Part shown: positions 16,643-25,185 of the stretch, in pieces
How positions within the stretch are numbered: position 1 is the stretch's first letter
How the letters are laid out: every line of letters begins with the position of its first letter
Assembly: GCA_034670265.1 (NCBI GenBank)
Contig: JAXMNU010000004.1
Coordinates: forward strand, 422,823-486,822
Length of the DNA: 64,000 nucleotides
Source of the DNA: Halomarinibacterium sp034670265
GTDB lineage: Bacteria; Bacteroidota; Bacteroidia; Flavobacteriales; Flavobacteriaceae
Direction: 5' to 3'
The notes under the pieces: model-generated
The model's database searches: none
What the model saw: the letters and a program-made list of their open reading frames with translations, nothing else
Told to the model about the DNA's origin: nothing
Translations under genes and position numbers: made by a program

Positions 16643-16646
16643 AAAA

Positions 16647-17312
16647 ATGAAACGCGAATTCCTAAAAACGGGAGATGGGTCAATGACCATTCATATCCCA
16701 GAATGGAATGAGCAATATCACTCCAAACATGGAGCAATAAATGAAGCCCTGCATGTATTTATACAAGCAGGGCTTCAGCATTTTATAAATACTTCACTAA
16801 GTAAGGAAGTTAATATCTTAGAAATAGGTTTTGGTACAGGGCTCAATGCTTTTTTAACGCAACTCTTTTCAGAAAAAGAACAAATTAAAATTGAATACAC
16901 TGGGGTTGAAGCCTATCCTATTTTACTTTCAGAAATTAAAGAATTAAACTACCCAAAACTTCTTCAAACTTCAGATGAGGTTTTTGAAAAATTGCATCAA
17001 GCGCCTTGGGAAATACCTACTCAGATTTCAGAAAATTTTAAACTCAAAAAGAGAAAACAGTTTTTTTCTGAAATTGATGATTATGAAGCTTTTCACCTTA
17101 TCTACTTTGATGCTTTTGGGGCAAGAGTACAGCCCGAACTTTGGACAGAAGCAATTTTCGAAAAAATGTATCGAGCATTAAAACCAAGCGGGATTTTAGT
17201 GACCTATGCTGCAAAAGGCAGTGTGCGTCGAGCTATGGAATCGGTTGGATTTAAGGTAGAACGACTTCCCGGTCCTCCCGGGAAAAGGGAAATGCTTCGA
17301 GCTGTTAGGTAA
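16647..17312 (+). CDS. mnmD: tRNA 5-methylaminomethyl-2-thiouridine methyltransferase MnmD
   Basis: A 221-residue SAM-dependent methyltransferase equal to the N-terminal half of E. coli MnmC. It shows WNEQYHSKHGAINEALHVFI, the SAM-binding EIGFGTGLNAFLT (about residues 52-64), IYFDAFGARVQPELWT and the ending TYAAKGSVRRAMESVGF with LPGPPGKREMLRA. It adds the methyl group to nm5U34 of certain tRNAs. The FAD-oxidase half of MnmC is absent, as in other stand-alone MnmD proteins. Confidence 0.9.
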   Translation: MKREFLKTGDGSMTIHIPEWNEQYHSKHGAINEALHVFIQAGLQHFINTSLSKEVNILEIGFGTGLNAFLTQLFSEKEQIKIEYTGVEAYPILLSEIKELNYPKLLQTSDEVFEKLHQAPWEIPTQISENFKLKKRKQFFSEIDDYEAFHLIYFDAFGARVQPELWTEAIFEKMYRALKPSGILVTYAAKGSVRRAMESVGFKVERLPGPPGKREMLRAVR

Positions 17313-17421
17313 TTTATTTTTTTCCTCGACTTACGCTTTCAATATTCGTTAAAACGCTATTAAGGTTACGTTAATGTTTAAAAGAGTTACTGGCTAAAAT
17401 AGTAACTTTAAAGAAAAATTA

Positions 17422-18324
17422 ATGAAAATACTTATCGCTGGGGCAACGGGACTTATTGGAAAAGAATTAGTAAAAGAATGTCTAGATCAAGGAATTAAAA
17501 TTCACTATTTAACAACTCGAAAGAATAAGATTGAAAATAAAGATGACTTTCAAGGATTTTACTGGAATCCTTCCAAAGGAATAATTGATCAAGCTGCTTT
17601 TAAGGATGTTATTACCATTATAAATTTAGCAGGTGCTCCTGTCTCAAAACGATGGACGTCGTCTTACAAACAAGAGATTTTAGATAGCCGTACTCAAACA
17701 GCAAAACTCATTTATGAGAGTTTAAAAAAGATAGAGCATACAGTAGCACATTACATTTCGGCAAGCGGAATAAGTATTTATCCAAGTTCATTTACAAATT
17801 TATATCACGAAAATTCAAGCGAGGAAGCATCCACTTTTTTGGGAAAAGTAGTGAGATCTTGGGAGACGGCTGCCGATCAATTTTCAGAATTAAATATAAA
17901 AGTAACTAAAGTGAGAACTGGAATTGTGCTTTCAGAACATGGAGGGGCTTTACCGCAAATGGTAAAACCTATTAAATTGGGAGTAGGTGCTTCTTTAGGG
18001 AGTGGAGAACAGTGGCAATCCTGGATTCATCTCAACGATATGGCAAGAATATATGTCTTCTTATTGAAAAACCAATGTAAGGGAGTTTTTAATGCGGTAT
18101 CACCCAACCCAGTGAGTAATAAAAAAATGACACAAATAATAGCCAAGCATTACAATAAATCTTTGTGGCTACCTAATATCCCAAAATTCATACTTAAATT
18201 AGTATTGGGCAAAATGGGTAGTATTGCTTTGGAAAGTCAGTTGGTGAGCTCAGAAAAAATTGTCAATGAAGGATTCCAATTTCATTTTGTAAATGTAGAA
18301 AATGCATTGGAAGATTTATTATAA
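17422..18324 (+). CDS. TIGR01777-type NAD(P)-dependent epimerase
   Basis: A 300-residue atypical short-chain dehydrogenase of the YfcH/SDR39U1 group. The N-terminus MKILIAGATGLIGKELVKEC is the dinucleotide-binding GxxGxxG site. FYWNPSKGII, INLAGAPVSKRW and SASGISIYPSS with VVRSWETAADQF are family blocks, and the C-terminal domain has FNAVSPNPVSNKKM. Its substrate is not known in any species. It ends in a terminator that begins at once after the stop. Confidence 0.85.
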   Translation: MKILIAGATGLIGKELVKECLDQGIKIHYLTTRKNKIENKDDFQGFYWNPSKGIIDQAAFKDVITIINLAGAPVSKRWTSSYKQEILDSRTQTAKLIYESLKKIEHTVAHYISASGISIYPSSFTNLYHENSSEEASTFLGKVVRSWETAADQFSELNIKVTKVRTGIVLSEHGGALPQMVKPIKLGVGASLGSGEQWQSWIHLNDMARIYVFLLKNQCKGVFNAVSPNPVSNKKMTQIIAKHYNKSLWLPNIPKFILKLVLGKMGSIALESQLVSSEKIVNEGFQFHFVNVENALEDLL

Positions 18325-18325
18325 A

Positions 18326-18351
18326 AAAAGGCGACCATAGGGTCGCCTTTT
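18326..18351. terminator. Bidirectional terminator
   Basis: AAAAGGCGACC-ATAG-GGTCGCCTTTT, an 11-bp perfect stem between convergent genes (epimerase, plus; YceI, minus). Confidence 0.88.
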
Positions 18352-18371
18352 CGTTTATATCTAATAAAATA

Positions 18372-19037
18372 TTAGCTTTTGTTAGCTACTAAAGAAACAG
18401 TAAGCTCTATATCATCGCTAATAAACTTCTCGCCTAAGTTGTCGAAAACAGTTTTTGAACCAAAGTTAACACCCCATTGCGTTCTATCGATTGTAAAACT
18501 TTCAGAAGTAAGTTTCATTACATTGCCATCCATCGAGATTGATGCAGGAAAACTAATGTTATGAGTCTTATCTTTAATAGTTAAATTTCCAGAAACCATT
18601 GTTTTTCCTTCGGTTGTAGTAACCTCTGTGATTTGGAAAGTTGAAAAAGGATATTGAGTTACATTAAAAAAGTCTCCTTCTTTTCCTTCAACAGTTCCTT
18701 TTAAGTGATTTTCTAAGTTTGCTTTCATATCACCTTCAAGATCTAAGTCGGTAATGGTGTTCATATCAATTGTGAATTTCCCAGCTTCTACAGCATCTCC
18801 CATAACCATAACTGTTCCAGAAGCTAAGTTAATTGTACCATTATGAGTAGCTAATGGCTTAGAACCTTTCCAAAGAATTTGAGAAGTAACAGTATCTACG
18901 GTATATTCTGTAGCAACTGGAGCAGCTTCTGCTACTTCTTGAGTTTCTGTAGTTTCAGCTTCGTTGTTGTTTTTACAAGAGATTGTTGCTAATCCAACAA
19001 AAGCAACTAGTGCAATATTTAATACGACTTTTTTCAT
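18372..19037 (-). CDS. YceI-family lipoprotein
   Basis: A 221-residue lipoprotein (lipobox TISC, Cys21) with a short acidic linker and a C-terminal YceI lipocalin-like domain of about 175 residues. The pattern YTVDTVTSQILWKGSKPLATH, YPFSTFQITEV, GNLTIKDKTHNISFPASI and DRTQWGVNFGSKTVFDNLGE is characteristic. YceI proteins bind polyisoprenoid or amphiphilic lipids in the periplasm. The gene is monocistronic. Confidence 0.9.
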   Translation of the reverse strand: MKKVVLNIALVAFVGLATISCKNNNEAETTETQEVAEAAPVATEYTVDTVTSQILWKGSKPLATHNGTINLASGTVMVMGDAVEAGKFTIDMNTITDLDLEGDMKANLENHLKGTVEGKEGDFFNVTQYPFSTFQITEVTTTEGKTMVSGNLTIKDKTHNISFPASISMDGNVMKLTSESFTIDRTQWGVNFGSKTVFDNLGEKFISDDIELTVSLVANKS

Positions 19038-19124
19038 AGTTTTTAGTTTTTTATTTGAGATGCGAATTTATATACTGTGAAACAATTCCATCTTAAATTT
19101 ATATTAAATTTTAGTGATGACATT

Positions 19125-19156
19125 TTGACATTTTCACATAATTGGCAGTACTTTTG
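19125..19156 (+). promoter_or_regulatory. Promoter of grpE-dnaJ
   Basis: A TTG at 19125-19127 lies 21 bases before TACTTTTG (19149..19156), which matches the Bacteroidota form TTG / TAnnTTTG. The element lies 34 bases upstream of the grpE ATG. No CIRCE-like inverted repeat is seen. Confidence 0.65.
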
Positions 19157-19189
19157 CAAACATCAAAAAGCAAGAAATTAAATTTACTT

Positions 19190-19729
19190 ATGAGTAAAAA
19201 GAATAAGGAAAAAGCTGCTGTTATAGAAGATGACAGTGTAGAAGTAAAAGAAGCTTCAAAAAAGCAAAAGGAGGATAAAAATCCTTTAGACGAATTAAAA
19301 GCAGAGGTTGAAAAAGAGAAAGACCGTTATCTTCGCCTATTTGCTGAGTTTGAAAACTATAAAAAGCGCACAGGAAGAGAACGTTTAGACTTATTTAAAA
19401 CTGCGGGTCAAGACGTAATTATTTCTTTACTACCTGTATTAGATGATTTTGAAAGAGCCTTAAAAGAAATAGAAAAGAGTGATGACGATACCCTTTTTAA
19501 GGGAGTAGAGCTTATAAGCAACAAACTTAATGAGACACTTCGTCAAAAAGGGTTAGAGGTCATAAAAACGGAAGCCGGAGATGCTTTTGATGCAGATATT
19601 CATGAGGCAATTACTCAAATACCAGCACCTTCCGAAGAGATGAAAGGTAAAATTATAGATGTAATTGAAAAAGGTTATTCCTTAGGAGAAAAAATAATTC
19701 GCTACCCTAAAGTAGTTATAGGAAATTAA
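19190..19729 (+). CDS. grpE: Nucleotide exchange factor GrpE
   Basis: A 179-residue GrpE. The ATG at 19190 (MSKKNKEKAA) is chosen because the more upstream start overlaps the promoter. After an acidic, lysine-rich tail there is the long coiled-coil helix (EKEKDRYLRLFAEFENYKKR) and the beta domain (HEAITQIPAPSEEMKGKIID, then GYSLGEKIIRYPKVVIG). GrpE releases ADP from DnaK. It lies one base before dnaJ; dnaK is elsewhere, as is usual in this group. Confidence 0.95.
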   Translation: MSKKNKEKAAVIEDDSVEVKEASKKQKEDKNPLDELKAEVEKEKDRYLRLFAEFENYKKRTGRERLDLFKTAGQDVIISLLPVLDDFERALKEIEKSDDDTLFKGVELISNKLNETLRQKGLEVIKTEAGDAFDADIHEAITQIPAPSEEMKGKIIDVIEKGYSLGEKIIRYPKVVIGN

Positions 19730-19730
19730 T

Positions 19731-20843
19731 ATGAAGGAAGACTTTTACGATATTTTAGGAATCTCAAAAGATGCAACGGCTGCCGAAATAAAAAAAGCAT
19801 ACCGCAAAAAAGCAATTGAATTCCATCCAGATAAAAATCCTGGCGACGCTAAAGCTGAAGAAATGTTTAAAAAAGCTGCTGAAGCATACGAAGTACTTAG
19901 CGACCCAGATAAAAAGGCACGTTATGACCAATACGGTCATCAAGCTTTTGAAGGTGGAGGGTTTGGCGGTGGTGGTATGAATATGGATGACATATTTAGC
20001 CAATTTGGAGATATTTTTGGAGGTGCCTTTGGTGGCGGTTTTGGAGGCTTTGGAGGTTTTGGTGGTGGACAACGAAGAGTAAAAGGAAGTAACCTTAGAA
20101 TTCGTGTAAAGCTAACACTAGAGGAAATTGCCAATGGCGTTGATAAAAAAATAAAAGTAAAGCGAAAAAAACAAGCTCCAGGTACTACTTATAGGACTTG
20201 TCCTACCTGTAATGGTCAGGGACAGGTCACAAAAATTCAGAATACCATTTTAGGAAGGATGCAAACCGCAGCTACCTGTAGTACCTGTGGCGGCGCAGGG
20301 CAAACTATCGATCAAAAGCCTGCAGGGGCTGATGCTCAAGGGATGATACTTACAGAAGAAACAGTATCCATAAAGATACCAGCGGGAGTTGTGGATGGAA
20401 TGCAACTTAAAGTTTCTGGAAAAGGGAATGATGCCCCTGGGAATGGTATTTCAGGTGACTTATTGGTGGCGATTGAAGAAGAAACACATCCTTTGTTACA
20501 AAGAGAAGGCGATAATCTACATTACGATCTTTACATAAGCATTTCTGAAGCTGTTTTAGGAACTTCGAAAGAAATTGAAACAGTAAGTGGAAAAGTTCGG
20601 ATTAAAATTGAGCCAGGAGCGCAAAGTGGAAAAATATTGCGATTAAGAAACAAGGGAATACCAAGTATAAATGGCTATGGTTCTGGAGATTTATTAGTTC
20701 ATTTAAATGTTTGGACACCAAAATCTTTATCAAAAGAGCAGAAAGATTTTTTCGAAAAGATGAAAAATGACGAGCATTTTGCACCTAAACCTGAGAAAGA
20801 AGACAAGTCATTCTTCGAAAAGGTGAAGGACATGTTTTCGTGA
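19731..20843 (+). CDS. dnaJ: Chaperone DnaJ
   Basis: A 370-residue DnaJ. The J domain (1-70) has FHPDKNPGD with the HPD motif, followed by a Gly/Phe-rich stretch (75-118). The zinc region holds only two of the usual four CxxCxGxG repeats: CPTCNGQG (about 159-166) and CSTCGGAG (about 183-190). This halved cysteine region is usual in flavobacterial DnaJ, as far as I recall. The substrate-binding C-terminal domains follow. It stimulates DnaK's ATPase and delivers unfolded proteins, and is co-transcribed with grpE. Confidence 0.95.
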   Translation: MKEDFYDILGISKDATAAEIKKAYRKKAIEFHPDKNPGDAKAEEMFKKAAEAYEVLSDPDKKARYDQYGHQAFEGGGFGGGGMNMDDIFSQFGDIFGGAFGGGFGGFGGFGGGQRRVKGSNLRIRVKLTLEEIANGVDKKIKVKRKKQAPGTTYRTCPTCNGQGQVTKIQNTILGRMQTAATCSTCGGAGQTIDQKPAGADAQGMILTEETVSIKIPAGVVDGMQLKVSGKGNDAPGNGISGDLLVAIEEETHPLLQREGDNLHYDLYISISEAVLGTSKEIETVSGKVRIKIEPGAQSGKILRLRNKGIPSINGYGSGDLLVHLNVWTPKSLSKEQKDFFEKMKNDEHFAPKPEKEDKSFFEKVKDMFS

Positions 20844-20883
20844 AAATCCCTCGATTAATATATTTTTTACCTATATTTGAAAG

Positions 20884-20902
20884 TCGCTAATTCTTTTAGC
20901 GA
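20884..20902 (+). terminator. Terminator of grpE-dnaJ
   Basis: TCGCTAA-TTCTT-TTAGCGA followed by a T-rich tract, 41 bases after the dnaJ stop. Confidence 0.7.
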
Positions 20903-20931
20903 TAATTTTTCTTTTTCATAGCAATTTTTTT

Positions 20932-20956
20932 CCCATCCCGCCACTGGCGGGATGGG
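20932..20956. repeat. GC-rich hairpin, REP-like
   Basis: CCCATCCCGCC-ACT-GGCGGGATGGG, a perfect 11-bp stem of much higher GC content than its surroundings and separate from the dnaJ terminator. Hairpins with CCCGC/GCGGG arms also occur at 58830, suggesting a dispersed repeat family. Confidence 0.6.
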
Positions 20957-21091
20957 TTTTGCGATTTTAAGGGAAACCTTTTAATAATTTTACGTAACAA
21001 CTTTAATAGAATTGCTACAAACCTTTAAAATTCTCTTAATTGCTTTATAGCTTAAAAGGGAAATTCTAACTTTACCTACCAAAAAAATTTT

Positions 21092-22018
21092 ATGGAAAAC
21101 CTCCTTGTTGCCAATAATGTTTCTAAGTCTTTCGGAACATTTACAGCCCTAAACAATGTCTCTATTGAAGTACCCAAAGGATCTATTTTTGGACTTTTAG
21201 GTCCTAACGGGGCTGGTAAAACAACCTTTATTCGCATTATCAATCAAATTACCATGCCAGATACGGGTAGTGTTTTTTTGGATGGCGAAGCATTACAGCC
21301 ACATCACATACAACATATTGGGTATTTGCCAGAAGAACGAGGTTTGTATAAATCTATGAAGGTGGGCGAGCAGGCTGTTTATTTGGCGCAATTAAAAGGT
21401 TTGTCTAAAGCCGAGGCTAAAAAACGCCTCAAAATGTGGTTTGAGCGTTTGGAAATAGGTGATTGGTGGAACAAAAAAATACAAGAACTTTCAAAAGGAA
21501 TGGCACAAAAAATTCAATTTGTGGTGACCGTATTACACGAGCCAAAATTGTTAATTTTTGATGAGCCCTTCAGCGGGTTTGATCCCATAAATGCAAACCT
21601 TATTAAAGATGAAATTTTAAAACTTCGTGATAATGGAGCTACGGTTATCTTTTCTACTCACCGAATGGAATCTGTTGAAGAAATGTGCGATCATATTGCC
21701 TTAATTCATAAATCGAATAAAATTCTTGATGGAAAATTAATAGATATTAAAAGACAATATAAATCCAACACGTTTGAGGTTGCCCTGATGACCGAAAGAA
21801 AGGATGAGGTTTCAAAAATATTGAAAGAAAAGTTTGAAACTTTTCCTGCTACATATAAAACGATTAACGATGAGCTGCAATATAAAGTGAAAATTCCTAC
21901 TTCACATCAACCCAACGATTTACTTACGTATTTATCAACTCTTGGGCAAGTCACGCATTTTGTGGAGGTAGTGCCTTCAGCAAATGATATTTTCATCCAA
22001 TCTGTTAAAAACAACTAA
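21092..22018 (+). CDS. ABC transporter ATP-binding protein (NatA-like)
   Basis: A 308-residue ABC ATPase: Walker A GLLGPNGAGKTTF (34-46), a Q-loop in the following segment, signature LSKGMAQK (about 138-145), Walker B LLIFDEPFSGFDP and the H-loop STHRMES. A C-terminal extension of about 80 residues is typical of ABC-2 exporters of the NatA type. Its partner permease follows after 11 bases. This is the first gene of a tightly spaced operon that runs to 28650. The substrate is unknown; sodium or drug export is common in this subfamily. Confidence 0.9.
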   Translation: MENLLVANNVSKSFGTFTALNNVSIEVPKGSIFGLLGPNGAGKTTFIRIINQITMPDTGSVFLDGEALQPHHIQHIGYLPEERGLYKSMKVGEQAVYLAQLKGLSKAEAKKRLKMWFERLEIGDWWNKKIQELSKGMAQKIQFVVTVLHEPKLLIFDEPFSGFDPINANLIKDEILKLRDNGATVIFSTHRMESVEEMCDHIALIHKSNKILDGKLIDIKRQYKSNTFEVALMTERKDEVSKILKEKFETFPATYKTINDELQYKVKIPTSHQPNDLLTYLSTLGQVTHFVEVVPSANDIFIQSVKNN

Positions 22019-22029
22019 TTTATAGAGAA

Positions 22030-23346
22030 ATGAATCATCTTTCACTTATAATAAAACGCGAGTATCTCAATAAAGTCCGTAACAAGTCCTTTATCATCAT
22101 GACTTTTTTAAGCCCTTTGCTAATGGTAGGGATTTTTAGTTTGGTCGCTTATCTTTCGCAACTCAATAATGATAAAGTTCGCACTATTTCTGTTTTGGAT
22201 GAGAGTGGATTATTTGCCAATCAGTTTGAAGATGATGATAATTTGAATTTTGAATTACTAGAAGGGATAACCCTTGAAGAAGCCAAAACAAAAGCTGAAA
22301 CGGAAGAGGTATATGGGTTACTTTTTATTCCGAAGAGTGATAACATCGATGATCTTTCAAAAAAGATTGTTTTTTATTCAGAAGATTCCCCATCACTTAT
22401 GGTGATGGATAATATTGAAGATGTTATCCAAAGCAAGGCAAATGCTCTCAAGCTAAAGGAAGCAGGAATAGATTCGGAACTTATTAAAAATTTGCGTGTA
22501 AACATTGATCCACAATTAGAAACTTTCCGTGGGGAAGAAACCTCAAAATTAGGATCGGGGCTTAAACTTATTTTTGGAGGTGCAGCAGGATATTTGTTAT
22601 TTATGTTTATCATTATTTATGGGAACATGATTATGCGCAGCGTGATTGAAGAAAAAACGAGTCGAATTATTGAAGTCATTATTTCTTCGGTAAAACCCAT
22701 AAAATTACTTCTCGGAAAAATATTTGGAACTTCCTTAGCTGGGATTACGCAGTTTCTTGTTTGGATTATACTTATTTCGGTTCTAAGTTTAGTGGTTACT
22801 GCTATTTTTGGCATTGATTTTTCTACGATACAATCTCCTCAACAAGAAATGATAAATCAGGTACAGAATAGCCCAGATGGAATGGAAGGAATTATTGTAG
22901 ATGTTATGAGAGAAATTAATAATCTGCCAATAACCAATCTGATATTTATGTTCCTTTTCTTTTTTATAGGAGGCTATTTATTGTACGCTTCATTATATGC
23001 TGCTATTGGTGCAGCGGTGGATAGTGAAACCGATACCCAACAGTTTATGCTCCCTATGTTATTACCTCTAATTCTGGCTGTGTATGTTGGATTTTTTACG
23101 GTAATTGAGGATCCCCATGGAACCGTATCGCAAGTTTTTTCGTTTATACCTTTTACATCCCCCGTGGTAATGCTCATGCGTATTCCGTTTGGAGTACCCT
23201 TATGGCAACAGATACTTTCTTTAGTGATTTTATTTGCTACCTTTATCGGGACGGTTTGGGTAGCTGCAAAAATTTACCGAGTTGGTATTTTAATGTATGG
23301 TAAAAAACCAAGCTATAAAGAGTTGATAAAGTGGATTAAATACTAA
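22030..23346 (+). CDS. ABC-2 type transporter permease (NatB-like)
   Basis: A 438-residue permease. One membrane span lies at about residues 18-42, followed by a large extracytoplasmic domain (45-185), then five spans from about residue 190 (LIFGGAAGYLLFMFIIIYGN, then SLAGITQFLVWIILISVLSL, and more). The conserved cytoplasmic block VIEEKTSRIIEVIISSVKP is the coupling region of ABC-2 permeases, including NatB. It forms the membrane half of the exporter with the preceding ATPase. The following gene starts 2 bases after its stop. Confidence 0.9.
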   Translation: MNHLSLIIKREYLNKVRNKSFIIMTFLSPLLMVGIFSLVAYLSQLNNDKVRTISVLDESGLFANQFEDDDNLNFELLEGITLEEAKTKAETEEVYGLLFIPKSDNIDDLSKKIVFYSEDSPSLMVMDNIEDVIQSKANALKLKEAGIDSELIKNLRVNIDPQLETFRGEETSKLGSGLKLIFGGAAGYLLFMFIIIYGNMIMRSVIEEKTSRIIEVIISSVKPIKLLLGKIFGTSLAGITQFLVWIILISVLSLVVTAIFGIDFSTIQSPQQEMINQVQNSPDGMEGIIVDVMREINNLPITNLIFMFLFFFIGGYLLYASLYAAIGAAVDSETDTQQFMLPMLLPLILAVYVGFFTVIEDPHGTVSQVFSFIPFTSPVVMLMRIPFGVPLWQQILSLVILFATFIGTVWVAAKIYRVGILMYGKKPSYKELIKWIKY

Positions 23347-23348
23347 AT

Positions 23349-24287
23349 ATGCAAGAAGAAGTAACAGATAAAATCACCGAAGTTGTAAAAGTAGACGTTT
23401 GGGGTTCTATAAAGGAATTTCTCAACTGGGGATTTCAATATGGAGAAGGTGATAATAAAGTTAATATCACTATCGGTTTATTACTTTTAGTTATAATTTC
23501 TTTTGTTGTTACAAGTTATGTCCTCATAGGAATTCGAAAGCTATACACTCGAAAAATGAGCGAGACAGATACTAATAAATTCATTAGTATATTTAAGTTT
23601 ATTAAGTACATTGCTTATGTCATTGTTGTTTTCTCGGTATTAAGTGTTGCTGGGGTTAATGTCACTCCGTTTTTGGCGGCTTCTGCTGCCTTATTAGTGG
23701 GTGTTGGATTGGCGCTTCAAGAATTATTTCAAGACATTATAGGGGGTATTTTTATTATTGTCGATAAATCGCTTCTTGTTGGAGATGTTATTGAAATAAA
23801 TGGCAAAGTAGGGCGCGTTATTGAAATTAAACTAAGAACCACACGCGCAATCACAAGGGACGACAAAATTTTTATCATTCCCAACCATAAATTTATAAGT
23901 GATACTATTTATAACTACACGCAAAACCACAAGCAAACACGTGAATCTGTAAGTGTGGGTGTTGCTTATGGGAGTGATACACAGTTGGTAAAAGAATTGA
24001 TGCTTAAAAGTGTTGTTAACGACAAACGCATACTGAAAAGACCTGCTCCATTTGTTCTTTTTGAAAATTTTGGGGATTCCTCTTTAGATTTTAGCATCTA
24101 CTTTTTTATAAACGATAGTTTTATAGATCCCGGAATAAAAAGCGATATCCGATTTAGGATTGATAGTCTGTTTAGAGAAAACAAGATTACGATACCATTC
24201 CCGCAGCGCGATGTGCATTTATTTACAAATGACCCCAATCTTTTAAGGGTAAAAGAAGATAAAATAAATAACGATAATGACAGTTAA
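23349..24287 (+). CDS. Small-conductance mechanosensitive channel (MscS family)
   Basis: A 312-residue MscS channel. Three membrane spans lie at about residues 30-50, 65-85 and 90-118; the third, pore-lining segment carries the Ala/Gly pattern FLAASAALLVGVGLALQELF followed by QDIIGGIFII. The cytoplasmic beta domain (VGDVIEINGKVGRVIEIKLR with TRDDKIFIIPNHKF) and the vestibule follow. It opens on membrane tension to release osmolytes. It is in the same operon as an NtrC-like regulator and PPK2. Confidence 0.92.
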   Translation: MQEEVTDKITEVVKVDVWGSIKEFLNWGFQYGEGDNKVNITIGLLLLVIISFVVTSYVLIGIRKLYTRKMSETDTNKFISIFKFIKYIAYVIVVFSVLSVAGVNVTPFLAASAALLVGVGLALQELFQDIIGGIFIIVDKSLLVGDVIEINGKVGRVIEIKLRTTRAITRDDKIFIIPNHKFISDTIYNYTQNHKQTRESVSVGVAYGSDTQLVKELMLKSVVNDKRILKRPAPFVLFENFGDSSLDFSIYFFINDSFIDPGIKSDIRFRIDSLFRENKITIPFPQRDVHLFTNDPNLLRVKEDKINNDNDS

Positions 24288-24295
24288 GACAATAC

Positions 24296-25183
24296 ATGAA
24301 AAGAATCATTTTTTCGAGTTTCGTTCTTATTGTTTTTATTTTTGAAGGAGAGGCTCAAGTTGCAGATTTAGCACGTATAGAATACACACATTTTCCGCAG
24401 GACCAATCCGATAATTCTTTCAGAAGGTTTCGAACCTTTGTTCATTTCCCTATAATGCTTGGTGAAAATGCTTTTTTGGTTCCCGGATTAGAATATAGAA
24501 ATGTTTTCCTTAAATTAAGAGATCCGTTGCCCTTTAATGCAGATAATAAAGAACGCTACCAGTCTTTTACTGCCACACTTGGGTTTACAGATAAATTCAA
24601 TAACGATTGGCGTTATGCTTTTAAGGGTGGAATTAAACTTGCTTCAGATTTTGAAGGAAAACCCATAAAAGACGATTATATCTATGAAGCATCTGCCTTT
24701 TTAATGAAAGATAAAACAGGACCAGATGAAACAAACCCCTCTGCAAAGCCTTGGCGTTTAATTTTGGGAGTGAGCTATTCAACCACCGTTGGGAGACCTT
24801 TTCCACTGCCCATAATTAATTATTACAGAGAGTTTCAGCCCCAATGGTCATACACTTTAGGGATTCCAAAAACCAATTTAAAATATAAGTTCAATGATAA
24901 AAATTCCTTACAGGCATTTGCAACATTGGATGGTTTTTTTGCCAATATCCAGAATAATATTAATGTTCCTAACCAAGGGATTGGTGAAAATATATCAATG
25001 ACCACAGTACTTTCAGGATTAGGATATGAATACGGTTTGTCAAAATATTTATTTTTATATGCGTATTTTGGGCATACTATAATTAACGATATTCGTTTAA
25101 GAGATGGAAGTGGAAATGATATCTATACCATTAATAATCAGAATAATTTTTACGGAAGAACAGGAATAAAATTTAAAATTTAA
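24296..25183 (+). CDS. DUF6268-like outer membrane beta-barrel protein
   Basis: A 295-residue secreted protein with signal peptide (cleavage after about residue 20, EGEAQ). The body is made of alternating amphipathic strands ending in GRTGIKFKI, with a terminal hydrophobic residue as in outer-membrane barrels. The motif FPQDQSDNSFRRFRTFVHFP and PWRLILGVSYSTTVGRPFPLP point to DUF6268. The function is not known. It lies 8 bases after mscS and 2 bases before the NtrC-like gene. Confidence 0.65.
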   Translation: MKRIIFSSFVLIVFIFEGEAQVADLARIEYTHFPQDQSDNSFRRFRTFVHFPIMLGENAFLVPGLEYRNVFLKLRDPLPFNADNKERYQSFTATLGFTDKFNNDWRYAFKGGIKLASDFEGKPIKDDYIYEASAFLMKDKTGPDETNPSAKPWRLILGVSYSTTVGRPFPLPIINYYREFQPQWSYTLGIPKTNLKYKFNDKNSLQAFATLDGFFANIQNNINVPNQGIGENISMTTVLSGLGYEYGLSKYLFLYAYFGHTIINDIRLRDGSGNDIYTINNQNNFYGRTGIKFKI

Positions 25184-25185
25184 CT

